The translations under genes were made by a program, and so were the position numbers. The notes beneath the pieces were generated by a model that was given only the letters and a program-made list of their open reading frames with translations, made no database searches and was not told the origin of the DNA. Positions 8,160 to 16,905 of a DNA stretch of 59,966 nucleotides are shown in pieces. Positions within the stretch are counted from its first letter, which is position 1. Every line of letters begins with the position of its first letter. The DNA comes from Achromobacter pulmonis (lineage in GTDB: Bacteria; Pseudomonadota; Gammaproteobacteria; Burkholderiales; Burkholderiaceae_B), in contig NZ_CADIJV010000033.1 in assembly GCF_902859765.1 (NCBI RefSeq), forward strand, positions 1 to 59,966, read 5' to 3'.

Positions 8160-9131
8160 TTACTTTACCACCACCGCGGCCGACTTGATGATGGCGTCGG
8201 ACAGCGTCACGCCCTGCTTGGCGGCGGCGCCCGGGTTCACGTACAGCTCCAGCTTGGAGATGGTTTCCGACGGGATCGCGCCGGGCTTCTCGCCCTTGAG
8301 GATGCGCACCACGATCTTGCCGGTCTGCACGCCCAGGTCACGGTAGTTGATCCCCAGGGCGGCGATGCCGCCGCGCTTGACGCTGTCGGTATCCGAGGCG
8401 ATCAGCGGGATCTTGGCGTCGTTGCCGACCTTCACCAGCGACTCGTAGGCCGAGACCACGTTGTTGTCGGTGTTGGTGTAGATCACGTCGACCTTGCCGA
8501 TCAGGCTGCGCGCGGCGGAAGCCACGTCAACCGAACGCGGCGCGGCGGCCTCGACCAGGCTCATGCCCGACTTGGGCAGCAGTTCCTGCAGCTTCTTGAC
8601 CACCACGACCGAGTTGGCCTCGCCCGGGTTGTAGACCATGCCGACGCGCTTGGCGTTGGGCACGATCTTCTTGATCAGTTCGACCTGCTTGTCCAGCGCC
8701 AGCAGGTCCGACACGCCGGTGACGTTGGTGCCCGAGGCGTCCATGCTGGGTACCAGCTGGGCGGCGACCGGGTCGGTCACGGCGGAATACACCACCGGCA
8801 CGTCCTTGGTGGCGGCCACCACGGCCTGGGCCGACGGGGTGGCGATGGCGACGATGGCGTCAGGCCGGTCGCCGACGAACTTGCGCGCGATCTGGGCCGC
8901 GGTGCCGGTGTTGCCCTGGGCGCTCTGGTACTGCCACTTCAGGTTCTTGCCCGGCTCGTAGCCGGCCTGCTTGAGGGCGTCCTGCACCCCGTCACGCACC
9001 GCATCCAGCGCCGGATGCTCGACGATGGCGGTAACCGCCACCGACTTCTGCTGCGCCGCCACCGGCGCGGCGATAGCCAGCGCCAGCGCCATCGCGCCAA
9101 CCGTCAGAAAATGTTTTTTTCCGATCAGCAT
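8160..9131 (-). CDS. ABC transporter substrate-binding protein (PF04392 family)
   Basis: 323 residues with a Sec signal peptide (residues 1-27, cut after VAAQ). The mature chain AVTAIVEHPALDAVRDGVQD and the later TNTDNNVVSAYE segment are hallmarks of the PF04392 binding-protein family with a periplasmic-binding fold of type I. The start has a strong ribosome site (AAGGAG). Its likely partners are the permease and ATPase downstream. In characterised relatives the ligand is tryptophan or another aromatic amino acid; here it is not known. Confidence 0.9.
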   Translation of the reverse strand: MLIGKKHFLTVGAMALALAIAAPVAAQQKSVAVTAIVEHPALDAVRDGVQDALKQAGYEPGKNLKWQYQSAQGNTGTAAQIARKFVGDRPDAIVAIATPSAQAVVAATKDVPVVYSAVTDPVAAQLVPSMDASGTNVTGVSDLLALDKQVELIKKIVPNAKRVGMVYNPGEANSVVVVKKLQELLPKSGMSLVEAAAPRSVDVASAARSLIGKVDVIYTNTDNNVVSAYESLVKVGNDAKIPLIASDTDSVKRGGIAALGINYRDLGVQTGKIVVRILKGEKPGAIPSETISKLELYVNPGAAAKQGVTLSDAIIKSAAVVVK

Positions 9132-9168
9132 AGGTAAGCTCCTTGAACCCTGCGTTATTTGTTCATTG

Positions 9169-9213
9169 TTACGGCTGTTCCGCGGGCTTCCCCACGGGTC
9201 CGGACAGCCGTAA
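9169..9213 (-). promoter_or_regulatory. Large inverted repeat in leader of the ABC binding-protein gene
   Basis: TTACGGCTGT (9169-9178) and ACAGCCGTAA (9204-9213) are perfect reverse complements, and pairing continues inward (CCG/CGG) after a one-base bulge. A further ACGGCT copy lies just outside on the minus strand. It is 38 bases upstream of the start codon. It has no following T-run, so it is more likely an operator or a leader stem than a terminator. Confidence 0.5.
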
Positions 9214-9375
9214 AGCCGTATAGTCTAACGTGTCGCAACCCAATTTCACTTGGGGGGAATCCCTGAAATGGTGCATGCGCGGCAGACGCGCCCCATGCCG
9301 GGGCGGACTGCGCCAATGCACAAAAAGCGCCACGCCCGCGCGACACGACATCCGAGACATCCAAAGGGCCACATC

Positions 9376-10332
9376 ATGATCAAACGCGCACTCGGCCGTT
9401 CCGGCCTGCAGATCCCTCCCCTCACCTTCGGCGGCAACGTCTTCGGCTGGACCGTCGACGAGGCCGGCACGTTCTCGCTGCTGGACGCGCTGGTGGACGC
9501 CGGCCTGAACTTCATCGACACCGCCGATGTCTATTCGCGCTGGGTGCCCGGCAACCAGGGCGGCGAATCCGAAACCCTGATCGGCAAGTGGCTCAAGCGC
9601 TCGGGCAAGCGCGACCGCGTGCTGATCGCCACCAAGGTCGGCATGGAAATGGGCCCGGACGCCAAGGGCCTGGCGCCGGCCTACATCCGGCGCTCGCTGG
9701 AGGCCTCGCTGGCGCGGCTGCAGACCGACCACGTCGACCTGTACCAGTCGCACCAGGATGATCCCGCCACCCCGCTGACCGACACGCTGGGCGAATACGC
9801 CAAGCTGATCGAGGCCGGCAAGGTGCGCGCCATCGGCGCCTCCAACTACACGGCGGTGCGCCTGTCCGAAGCGCTGATCGCCAGCGAACGGCACAACCTG
9901 CCGCGCTACGAGAGCATCCAGCCCGAGTACAACCTCTACAGCCGCGAGCCGTTCGAGGCGCACCTGCAGGCGCTGGTCAAGGCGCAGGACTTGGGCACCA
10001 TCAACTATTACGCGCTGGCCAGCGGCTTTCTCAGCGGCAAGTACCGCAGCCCGGCCGACGCCGGCAAGAGCGCGCGCGGCAAGAAGATCGTCGACACCTA
10101 TCTGAACGAGCGCGGCGATCGCATCCTCAAGGCGCTGGACGACGTGGCCGAGGATGCCGGCTGTACGCCGGCCCAGGCCGCGCTGGCGTGGCAGATCGCG
10201 CAGCCCGGCATCACCTCGCCGATCGTCAGCGCCACCTCGCTGGCGCAGCTGGACGAACTGGTCAAGGCCGCCAGCCTGACGCTGACGCGCGACCAGCTGG
10301 CCAGGCTCAGCCTGGCCAGCGAGTGGCGTTGA
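9376..10332 (+). CDS. Aldo/keto reductase
   Basis: 318 residues, from the ATG at 9376. It has the aldo/keto reductase barrel signatures: FIDTADVYS (catalytic Asp and Tyr, near 45-53), the Lys in IATKVGMEMG, the His in DLYQSHQDD (usually in the QxHxxD form of the AKR11/YajO-type), and SNYT plus PEYNLYSRE. Such proteins reduce aldehydes or ketones with NADPH in the cytoplasm. It is a single gene transcribed away from the ABC operon. The substrate is unknown. Confidence 0.9.
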   Translation: MIKRALGRSGLQIPPLTFGGNVFGWTVDEAGTFSLLDALVDAGLNFIDTADVYSRWVPGNQGGESETLIGKWLKRSGKRDRVLIATKVGMEMGPDAKGLAPAYIRRSLEASLARLQTDHVDLYQSHQDDPATPLTDTLGEYAKLIEAGKVRAIGASNYTAVRLSEALIASERHNLPRYESIQPEYNLYSREPFEAHLQALVKAQDLGTINYYALASGFLSGKYRSPADAGKSARGKKIVDTYLNERGDRILKALDDVAEDAGCTPAQAALAWQIAQPGITSPIVSATSLAQLDELVKAASLTLTRDQLARLSLASEWR

Positions 10333-10359
10333 CGCGGGCGCGCGCCAACGCCGCGGGCG

Positions 10360-11334
10360 TCAATCCAGCTTGACGCCCGAATCGGACACCACCTTGGCCC
10401 AGCGCGACACTTCGCTATCGACGAACTTGCCGAAGGCCGGGCCGGTCAGGGTCGGAATGGCCGAGCCGTTGCCTTCCCAGGTTTCCTTGAGCTTGGGCGT
10501 GTTCAGGGCCTTGGTGATCTCCGCCGCCATGCGGTCCACGGCTTCCTGCGGGGTGCCGGCAGGCGCCCAGACCGCGTACCAGGTCGACACCACGTAGTTC
10601 GGCACGCCGGCCTCGGCCGCCGTCGGCACCTGCGGCAGCGACGGTGAACGCTTGTCGGCGGCCACCGCCAGGGGCTTGATCGCGCCCGCCCGGATGTGGC
10701 CGGCCGACGAGCCCAGGCCGTCGAACGCCAAGTCCACCTGCCCGCCGATCAAGGCCGACAGCATCGGGCCCGCGCCCTGATACGGCACATCGACCAGCTT
10801 GATGCCGGTCTGCATGGCGAACAGTTCGCCGGCCAGGTGGTGGGTGCTGCCCTTGCCGGCGGTGCCGAAGTTGATTTCACCGGGGTGCTTCTTGGCGTAA
10901 TCGACGAATTCCTGCACCGTCTTGACCGGCAGCTTGGTGGAATTGATGACAATCACCTGCGGCGGTTGCGCCACCAACGCCACCGGCACGAAGTCCTTCT
11001 GGATGTTGTAGTTCAGGTTCTTGTACAGCGACGGCGCCAGGGCGTGGTGCGCGCCGCCCATGAAGAAGGTGTAGCCATCGGGCCTGGCCTTGGCGGCCAC
11101 GCCGGCGCCGACGGTGCCGCCCGCGCCGCCCTTGTTGTCGATTACCACCGACTGGCCCAATTGCATCGTCAGTTGCTGGGCCAGGGGACGGGCAAACGTA
11201 TCGGTGCCGCCTCCCGCGGGAAAGGGCACGATAAGCGTGATGGGCCGTTCCGGCCACGAGGCGGCGCCGGCGCTGCCGGCAAAACCTGCGGCCAGGGTGG
11301 CCAGCAGGGCCACGGCGAGTGTGCGGTATTTCAT
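10360..11334 (-). CDS. Tripartite tricarboxylate-type (Bug) binding protein, malonate operon
   Basis: 324 residues with a signal peptide (1-24, ending SAGA). It contains the family signatures ASWPERPITLIVPFPAGGGTDTFARPLA, here split as WPERPITLIVPFPAGGGTD, plus VIDNKGGAGGTVG and the C-terminal SGVKLD. Bug proteins bind carboxylates in the periplasm. It is the last gene of an operon for malonate use, so malonate is a reasonable ligand (inference). No TctA or TctB membrane gene is nearby; this is common for Bug proteins in Bordetella and Achromobacter. The ribosome site GAGGAG precedes the start. Confidence 0.93.
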   Translation of the reverse strand: MKYRTLAVALLATLAAGFAGSAGAASWPERPITLIVPFPAGGGTDTFARPLAQQLTMQLGQSVVIDNKGGAGGTVGAGVAAKARPDGYTFFMGGAHHALAPSLYKNLNYNIQKDFVPVALVAQPPQVIVINSTKLPVKTVQEFVDYAKKHPGEINFGTAGKGSTHHLAGELFAMQTGIKLVDVPYQGAGPMLSALIGGQVDLAFDGLGSSAGHIRAGAIKPLAVAADKRSPSLPQVPTAAEAGVPNYVVSTWYAVWAPAGTPQEAVDRMAAEITKALNTPKLKETWEGNGSAIPTLTGPAFGKFVDSEVSRWAKVVSDSGVKLD

Positions 11335-11498
11335 TGTTGTCTCCTCTCTTGCTGCAGCGTGGGGACGGCGCGTTTCCCGCGTCTCGTCTCTTGTGTTCTT
11401 GGATTGGAATGCTGCCTGGTTCGGGAATCGTTCTGAAAGGGATCGGGCTCCTTGGAAAAAAATGGCCGGTCCTCATGGACCGGCCCGGCATGATGGCG

Positions 11499-13040
11499 CT
11501 ACAGCGCCTGGTAGGTTTCGCGCAGCACGTTCTTCTGCACCTTGCCCATGGTGTTGCGCGGCAGTTGGTCAACGATGTGGACGCGCTTGGGCACTTTGAA
11601 ATTGGCGATGCGCGCCTTCAGTTCGGCCTGCATCGCAGCGGCATCGATGTTGGCGCCGTCCTTGGGCACCACCACCGCCACCACGGCTTCGCCGAAATCG
11701 GGATGCGGCACGCCGATGACGGCCGACTCGGCCACGCCCGGCATGTCGTCGATCAGGGTCTCGATCTCCTTCGGGTAGACGTTATAGCCGCCCGAGATGA
11801 TCAGGTCCTTGCTGCGGCCGACGATCGACAGGTAGTCGACCGGCACGTCGCGGCCGGCGGATTCGCCGCCCCAGCGCCCCACATCGCCGGTCTTGAACCA
11901 GCCGTCCGCGGTGAATTCCTCGCGGGTCTTCTCCGGCATGCGCCAGTAGCCCGAGAACACATTGGGCCCGCGCACCTGCACATTGCCGATCTCGCCCGGC
12001 GCCAGCGCGATGCCGGCATCGTCCACCACCCGCACCTGCACGCCCGGCAGGGCCCGGCCCACGGTGCCGGCCAGGCGCTCGCCATCGGCCGGATCGTAGG
12101 GATTGGAAGTCAGCATGACGGTCTCGCTCATGCCATAGCGTTCCAGGATGGCGTGGCCGCTGCGCTCGCGGAAGTCGTTGAAGGTTTCCGACAGCAGCGG
12201 CGCCGAGCCCGAGATGAACAGGCGCATGTTGGCGCACACCTCGCGGTTGAAGCGCTTGTCGGCCAACAGCCGCACGTAGTATGTCGGCACGCCCATCATC
12301 ACCGTGCTTTGCGGCAGGTAGCGCAAGGCCTGGTCGGCGTCCAGCTTGGGCAGCCAGATCATCTTGGCGCCGGCCAGCAGCGCGCCGTGCGAGGCCACGA
12401 ACAGGCCATGCACGTGGAAGATCGGCAGCATGTGCAGCAGCACGTCGTCCGAACGCCAGCCCCAGTACTTGTGCAGCACCTGCGCGTTGGACGCCAGGTT
12501 GCCGTGCGACAGCATCGCACCCTTGCTGCGGCCGGTGGTGCCGGAGGTGTACAGGATGGCGGCCAGGTCGTCCGGCTTGCGCTTGACGGTCTTGAAGGTC
12601 TGCGACAGCCCGCCGGCCGCGTCCAGCAGGGTGCCGGTGCGGTCTTCGTCGAGCGTGTAGACGTAGGCGCAGCCGGCCTTGTCGGCGGCGCGCTGGACCC
12701 AGTCGCGGTTCTTGCTGGCGCAGACCACCACGGCGGGTTCGGCGTTGCCCAGGAAATACTCGATCTCGGCTTCGCGGTAGGCGGTATTCAGCGGCAGGTA
12801 TACCAGGCCGGCGCGCAGTGTCGCCAGGTACAGCAGCAGGGCTTCGGGCGATTTCTCGACCTGCACCGCGACCCGCGCGCCTTCGGGCAGCTTGAGCGAA
12901 CCCAGCAGGTTGGCCAGGCAGGCCGTGGCGCGGTCGATGTCGTCCCAGGTGTAGGCCAGCTCGGGGGTTTCGAGCGCGACCTGTTTGCGATCGGCGGGGA
13001 ATCCGCCCTCCAGCACAGCGTATAGATTGGCGTTGCTCAC
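11499..13040 (-). CDS. matB: Malonyl-CoA synthetase (AMP-forming)
   Basis: 513 residues. The start is GTG (13040) with GGAGA eight bases before. It belongs to the AMP-binding family: phosphate loop YTSGTTGRSKGAML near 166, YGMSET near 308, GWFKTGDVG near 395 and the C-terminal catalytic Lys in PRNTMGKVQK. The sequence resembles MatB, which makes malonyl-CoA from malonate, ATP and CoA. Co-location with malonyl-CoA decarboxylase and a GntR regulator strongly supports this. It begins five bases after the stop of the enoyl-CoA hydratase gene. Confidence 0.9.
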   Translation of the reverse strand: MSNANLYAVLEGGFPADRKQVALETPELAYTWDDIDRATACLANLLGSLKLPEGARVAVQVEKSPEALLLYLATLRAGLVYLPLNTAYREAEIEYFLGNAEPAVVVCASKNRDWVQRAADKAGCAYVYTLDEDRTGTLLDAAGGLSQTFKTVKRKPDDLAAILYTSGTTGRSKGAMLSHGNLASNAQVLHKYWGWRSDDVLLHMLPIFHVHGLFVASHGALLAGAKMIWLPKLDADQALRYLPQSTVMMGVPTYYVRLLADKRFNREVCANMRLFISGSAPLLSETFNDFRERSGHAILERYGMSETVMLTSNPYDPADGERLAGTVGRALPGVQVRVVDDAGIALAPGEIGNVQVRGPNVFSGYWRMPEKTREEFTADGWFKTGDVGRWGGESAGRDVPVDYLSIVGRSKDLIISGGYNVYPKEIETLIDDMPGVAESAVIGVPHPDFGEAVVAVVVPKDGANIDAAAMQAELKARIANFKVPKRVHIVDQLPRNTMGKVQKNVLRETYQAL

Positions 13041-13045
13041 CGTTT

Positions 13046-13834
13046 TCAGTCTCCGGAAAAGTGGGGGTCCACGCCGGCCAGGAAAGCGCGCACGCCCTCC
13101 TTGTGGTCCTGGCTGTCGGCGTAGGAGAAATAATCCTGGTATTCGGCTTCGGTCAAGGCCCCGCCCTGCATCAGGCGGGCGGACAGGCGTTTGTTGATGC
13201 GCGCGGCCAACGGCGCGCCCTGGCCGATGCGCTCGGCGCTGCGCAGGACCTGCGCGGCCACCTCGGCATCGGCCACGACGCGGGTCAGCAGGCCCAGTTC
13301 ACGGGCCTCGGCAGCGCCGAACACGCGGCCTTCGAGCAGGATCGCCAGCGTGGCGGCGCGCCCGGCCAGCGCCAGCAGGCCGCGCATCTCGTCCGGCGCC
13401 ATCGGAAAGCCCAGCCGGTTGATCGGCACGCCGAAGCGCGCCGACTGGCCGGCGATGCGCAGGTCGCATTGGCAGGCGATCTCCAGCCCGCCGCCGACGC
13501 ACACGCCTTCGATCTGCGCCAGCACCGGCTGCGGGCATTGCGCCACGGCCTGCAGGGCCGGCGCCAGCACCTCGCGGTGATAGCGCTGCACGCCCGCGGC
13601 GTCGGCGCGTTCGACCGGGAACTCGCGGATGTCCGCGCCCGCGGCGAAATTGCCGCCCTCGCCGCGCACGATCACGCAGCGCACGTCGTCATCCGCGGCG
13701 ATGCGCGTGAACACATCGCGCAGTTCGCGCCACATGCCCACGGTAATGGCGTTCAGGCGCCCCGGATGCGACAGCGTCACCCAGGCCAGCGGCCCGTCAC
13801 GTTGCAGCAGCACACGGCCTGCCGTGTTGTCCAT
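13046..13834 (-). CDS. Enoyl-CoA hydratase/isomerase family protein
   Basis: 262 residues from the second of two adjacent ATGs (13837 and 13834); the second has the better spacing to GAGGGG. Crotonase-fold features: FAAGADIREF near 65 (oxyanion loop) and EGVCVGGGLEIACQCDLRIA near 100. The first catalytic Glu position (after GGGLE) is present, while the second lies in GFPMAPDEM. It sits between matA and matB. Its role in malonate use is not obvious; it may act on a related dicarboxyl-CoA or be an accessory hydratase. Confidence 0.88.
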   Translation of the reverse strand: MDNTAGRVLLQRDGPLAWVTLSHPGRLNAITVGMWRELRDVFTRIAADDDVRCVIVRGEGGNFAAGADIREFPVERADAAGVQRYHREVLAPALQAVAQCPQPVLAQIEGVCVGGGLEIACQCDLRIAGQSARFGVPINRLGFPMAPDEMRGLLALAGRAATLAILLEGRVFGAAEARELGLLTRVVADAEVAAQVLRSAERIGQGAPLAARINKRLSARLMQGGALTEAEYQDYFSYADSQDHKEGVRAFLAGVDPHFSGD

Positions 13835-13886
13835 CATGTCCCCTCGGAAATTATCTTTTTTCTGTCCTGCGCGACGCGTCGCCGCT

Positions 13887-15200
13887 TCAGGCCGCGCGCC
13901 CCACGCTGCGGCTGACCTGGGGCTTGCCGTCATGCAGGCGCGCCAGGTTGCCGTCCAGTTCATCCAGGTCGTACAGGTAATTGACCATCAGCCCGCAGGA
14001 CTGTTTGAGCCCCTTGGCCGAGGTGTCCGCCGCCCAGTTCAGGCGCTCGATGCGCGCGCCATTGCCCAGGTGAAAGCGCGCCACCGCATCCAGCGGCAGG
14101 CCATTCTTCATGGCCTGCAGATAGTGCGCGGCCAGGCGGAAAGCGGCGCGCTTGACCACGTCGGGCGTCTTTTTGCCTTGCGCCGCGCGCGCCAGCCGCG
14201 CTACCCAGCGCCGACCGTCGGGCACGCCGGCCCGCTGGCGCGCCTTGGCGCGCGACTTGTCCTCGCGCAGCATCGCCTCGACCGCCTCGGCGTCCAGCTT
14301 GCCGAGCCAGTCGGCGAAACCGGGAATCGGCGACAGCGTCGCGAACGACTTGAGCTTGGGCAGCTCCTCCAGCAATTGCTCGACCACGCGCTTGAGCAGG
14401 AAATTGCCAAAGCTGATGCCCTTCAGGCCCGGCTGGGTGTTCGAGATGGAATAGAAGATCGCCCAACGCGCCTTCTCCAGGTCCTGCGGCGGCGCGCTGC
14501 TGTCCAGCAACGCCTGCACGTTGTCGGCCATGCTGCCGGCGAACGCCACCTCGACGAAGATCAATGGCACGTCCGGCAATTGCGGGTGAAAGTAGGCATA
14601 GCAGCGGCGGTCCGGCGCCACGCGGTGGCGCAGATCGTCCCACGACTGGATCTCGTGCACGGCCTCGTAAAGGATCAGCTTTTCCAGCAATGATGCGGGC
14701 GAGTCCCAGGTCAGCGGCCGCAGCTCCAGCAGGCCGACGTCGAACCAGGCCGACAGCAGGCCCTCCAGGTCCTTGTCCAACGCCTGGATGCCGGCCACCT
14801 GCTTGCGCCAGCGCAGCATGTCGGCGCGCAGTTCGACCAGGAAGCGCAGGCCCAGCGGCTGCGCGTTGAAGCGCTTGAACAGGCGCACGCCCTCGCCGCC
14901 ATCGCTGGCGAAGGTGCCGCGCACCTGCGCCAGCGCGGCCAGCATCAGGCGCCGGTCCTTGCCGTCGGCGGCGCCGTACTGGTCGCACCAGCGCCGCGCC
15001 AGCTTGTTGGCGGCCACGTCGGTCAGGCGCGCCTCGAACAGCCGCCGCACTTCGGATTCACTGGGCAGGCGGCCGCGCTCCCACAGGCGCCCCAGGCGCG
15101 TGATCAGGCTGTCGCCGGCCTCGGCGGCGTCCGTGTCGATCGGTTCGGCGTCAGGCGTGCGTGCGCCGCGCGCGGGGGCGAGATTGGCGGGTGCGTTCAT
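13887..15200 (-). CDS. matA: Malonyl-CoA decarboxylase
   Basis: 437 residues, matching bacterial MatA/MCD. Recognisable parts are the helical N-terminal domain (residues about 20-180) and the acetyltransferase-like catalytic domain with FHPQLPDVPLIFVEVAF near 200 and NTQPGLKGISFGNFLLKRV near 250, holding the conserved substrate-binding and catalytic region. It converts malonyl-CoA to acetyl-CoA and CO2. The start at 15200 (GAGGA eight bases before) overlaps the end of the GntR regulator gene by 50 bases, an unusually long overlap. Confidence 0.93.
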   Translation of the reverse strand: MNAPANLAPARGARTPDAEPIDTDAAEAGDSLITRLGRLWERGRLPSESEVRRLFEARLTDVAANKLARRWCDQYGAADGKDRRLMLAALAQVRGTFASDGGEGVRLFKRFNAQPLGLRFLVELRADMLRWRKQVAGIQALDKDLEGLLSAWFDVGLLELRPLTWDSPASLLEKLILYEAVHEIQSWDDLRHRVAPDRRCYAYFHPQLPDVPLIFVEVAFAGSMADNVQALLDSSAPPQDLEKARWAIFYSISNTQPGLKGISFGNFLLKRVVEQLLEELPKLKSFATLSPIPGFADWLGKLDAEAVEAMLREDKSRAKARQRAGVPDGRRWVARLARAAQGKKTPDVVKRAAFRLAAHYLQAMKNGLPLDAVARFHLGNGARIERLNWAADTSAKGLKQSCGLMVNYLYDLDELDGNLARLHDGKPQVSRSVGRAA

Positions 15201-15903
15201 GGACGGATTCCTCGGCTACGGGAAGATCGGAAAGCGGCGGCGCGTCATCGTCGGCGGCGGCCAACGCGCGCAGCACCTCAAGTTGGCGCATCAGGTGATG
15301 GCGCGCCAGCGCCTCGGCGCGCTCGGGGTCGCGGGCCTGGAGGGCCTCGAATATGGCCAGGTGCTCGGCACAGGATTCCTGGATGCGGCCGGGCCAGGCC
15401 AGGCTGCGGTGGCGCGACAGGCTCAGTACCTTGCGCAGATTGCCCACCATGTCGACCAGCCACTGATTGCCGGCGAGCGCCTGCACCGCTTCGTGGATCA
15501 GGTAGTTGGTCTGGTAATAGGCATCGACGCGGCCGGCGGCGGCATGGCCCGCCAGCGCCTCGTGCAGCGGCGCCAGCGCCGCCAACTGCGCGTCCGACGC
15601 CTTGCACGCCGCCTCATGGGCGCAGCGTCCTTCCAGCATGGCCATCAACGGGAAGATGTCTTCCAGGTCCTGCGCCGACAGCTCATTGACGAAGCAACCG
15701 CGGCGCGGCTCCAGCCGCACCAGCCCCTCGGTGGCCAGCACTTTGAGCGCCTCGCGCAGCGGCGTCCGCGAGATGCCCAGCTCGCCGGCCAGGCGCAGTT
15801 CGTCGATCCACTCGCCATTGCGCAGCGCGCGCGCATGGATCATGCCGCGCAGGCGATCCGCGACTTCCAGGTACAAGGCTTGCCGGACGATGGGAGAGGT
15901 CAT
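15151..15903 (-). CDS. matR: GntR-family (FCD) regulator of the malonate operon
   Basis: 250 residues. Residues 1-75 are a winged helix-turn-helix (RLAGELGISRTPLREALKVL, from about 34), and the rest is an FCD ligand-binding domain with the metal-site histidines (LIHEAV, HLMRQ). It is the first gene of the operon and overlaps matA. GntR/FCD regulators usually repress their own operon until an acid or acyl-CoA binds. The perfect palindrome at 15929-15944 lies at the expected position of a repressor site. The gene symbol is given by analogy with Rhizobium matR. Confidence 0.82.
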   Translation of the reverse strand: MTSPIVRQALYLEVADRLRGMIHARALRNGEWIDELRLAGELGISRTPLREALKVLATEGLVRLEPRRGCFVNELSAQDLEDIFPLMAMLEGRCAHEAACKASDAQLAALAPLHEALAGHAAAGRVDAYYQTNYLIHEAVQALAGNQWLVDMVGNLRKVLSLSRHRSLAWPGRIQESCAEHLAIFEALQARDPERAEALARHHLMRQLEVLRALAAADDDAPPLSDLPVAEESVHERTRQSRPRARRTHA

Positions 15904-15928
15904 GGGCAGACGGCCTGACGGCGCCGTA

Positions 15929-15944
15929 ATTCATAATTATGAAT
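15929..15944. promoter_or_regulatory. Perfect 16-bp palindrome, probable MatR operator
   Basis: ATTCATAATTATGAAT is its own reverse complement and is strikingly AT-rich for this genome. It lies 26-41 bases upstream of the regulator start. A TATGAT -10-like box (15951-15956, minus strand) would place the transcription start at about the palindrome edge, so binding would block the promoter. No good -35 was seen. Confidence 0.72.
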
Positions 15945-16045
15945 AGGCCCATCATAGCGTCGTCCGGTGAATCCGTCCTAGAGGCAGACACTAAGGAATT
16001 GCCCTACCCTGGCCAGGAAAACGGGGCCAGGGCCAGGCGCGGATC

Positions 16046-16816
16046 TCAGAAATGCAGGATGCCGTCGACCGCGTGCCGGGTCAGCGAACGCGCCCAGCGG
16101 CGCGCCGGCAATCCGTACTGCGATTCGACCACCTCGGCGCGCGCCAGCAGCTCGGCGGGCGTGACCGCCAGGCGCGGGCCGGAAAACGCCAGCACGATCT
16201 GGTTGCCGGCGTCGATCTCGGGCAGCAGGACGACGCGGTCGTCAAAGGCCTTGGACAGGTTGTCGATGTTCTTGCCGAAGCTCTCGTGGCGGCCGAACAG
16301 GTTCACCGCCAGCACCCCGACCTCGCCCAGCACGCGGCGGCAATCGCGGTAGAACTTGACGCTGTCGCGCACCGGCCCCTGGGCCGAGGCGTCGTACAGG
16401 TCGACCATCAGCACCGGGCAGCGGCCCGCGTTGAGCGGATCGGCGGCCCATTCGGCGGCGTCGGCATGCTCCACCCGCAGGCGGTTCTCGCCCGGCAGGC
16501 GGAAGAACATGTGGCAGGCGGCGGTGACGCGCGGGTTCCACTCCACCGCCAGCAGCGGCGCGCGCGTGTGCTTGGCGCAGAAGCGCGCCAGCGAACCGGC
16601 GCCCAGGCCGAACATGCCAATGGCCTCGTCCTTGGGCGGCTCCAGGAACAGCAGCCACGCCATCATCTGGCTGGTGTATTCCAGCACCAGTTCCGACGGA
16701 TTCTTGATGCGCATGGCGCCCTGGACCCATTCGGTGTTGAAGTGCAAATAACGCACGCCATCGACTTCCGACAGGGTCGGCTGGTCGAGTTCGGAGGGGA
16801 ATTTGGATTTGTACAT
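16046..16816 (-). CDS. Spermidine synthase-like methyltransferase-fold protein
   Basis: 256 residues from MYKSKFPSELDQ. It is a soluble SpeE-type fold: the YLHFNTEWVQGAMRI start resembles the family's first sheet, GLGAGSLARFC near 95 replaces the GGGDG loop, VEWNPRV ends the next strand, and MVDLYD near 155 holds an acidic residue in the catalytic position. The usual Q/Y amine-site residues are weakly conserved, so it may not be a true polyamine synthase; many such proteins are annotated only as fused-MFS/spermidine-synthase-like. The ribosome site is weak. It stands alone, 90 bases downstream of the thiolase gene on the same strand. Confidence 0.7.
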   Translation of the reverse strand: MYKSKFPSELDQPTLSEVDGVRYLHFNTEWVQGAMRIKNPSELVLEYTSQMMAWLLFLEPPKDEAIGMFGLGAGSLARFCAKHTRAPLLAVEWNPRVTAACHMFFRLPGENRLRVEHADAAEWAADPLNAGRCPVLMVDLYDASAQGPVRDSVKFYRDCRRVLGEVGVLAVNLFGRHESFGKNIDNLSKAFDDRVVLLPEIDAGNQIVLAFSGPRLAVTPAELLARAEVVESQYGLPARRWARSLTRHAVDGILHF

Positions 16817-16849
16817 GGCGCGATTGTAGGCCGGCGCCCGCCCTGCAAC

Positions 16850-16872
16850 GGGCGGGCCATTGCGGCCCGCCC
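16850..16872 (-). terminator. GC-rich hairpin between thiolase and SpeE-like gene
   Basis: GGGCGGGCC (16850-16858) pairs with GGCCCGCCC (16864-16872) around a five-base loop. There is no T-run on either strand, so termination is uncertain; it could act as a 3'-end stabiliser of the thiolase mRNA. Confidence 0.4.
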
Positions 16873-16905
16873 CGGCGCGCCCCGGGGGGGCGCCTGACGC
16901 TGCGC

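Noticed and set aside
10355-10378. GGGCGTCAA/TTGACGCCC hairpin at the end of the malonate-operon Bug gene as a terminator
   Set aside because: Most of the stem encodes the conserved C-terminal residues GVKLD, and there is no T-run, so it may simply reflect coding constraint.
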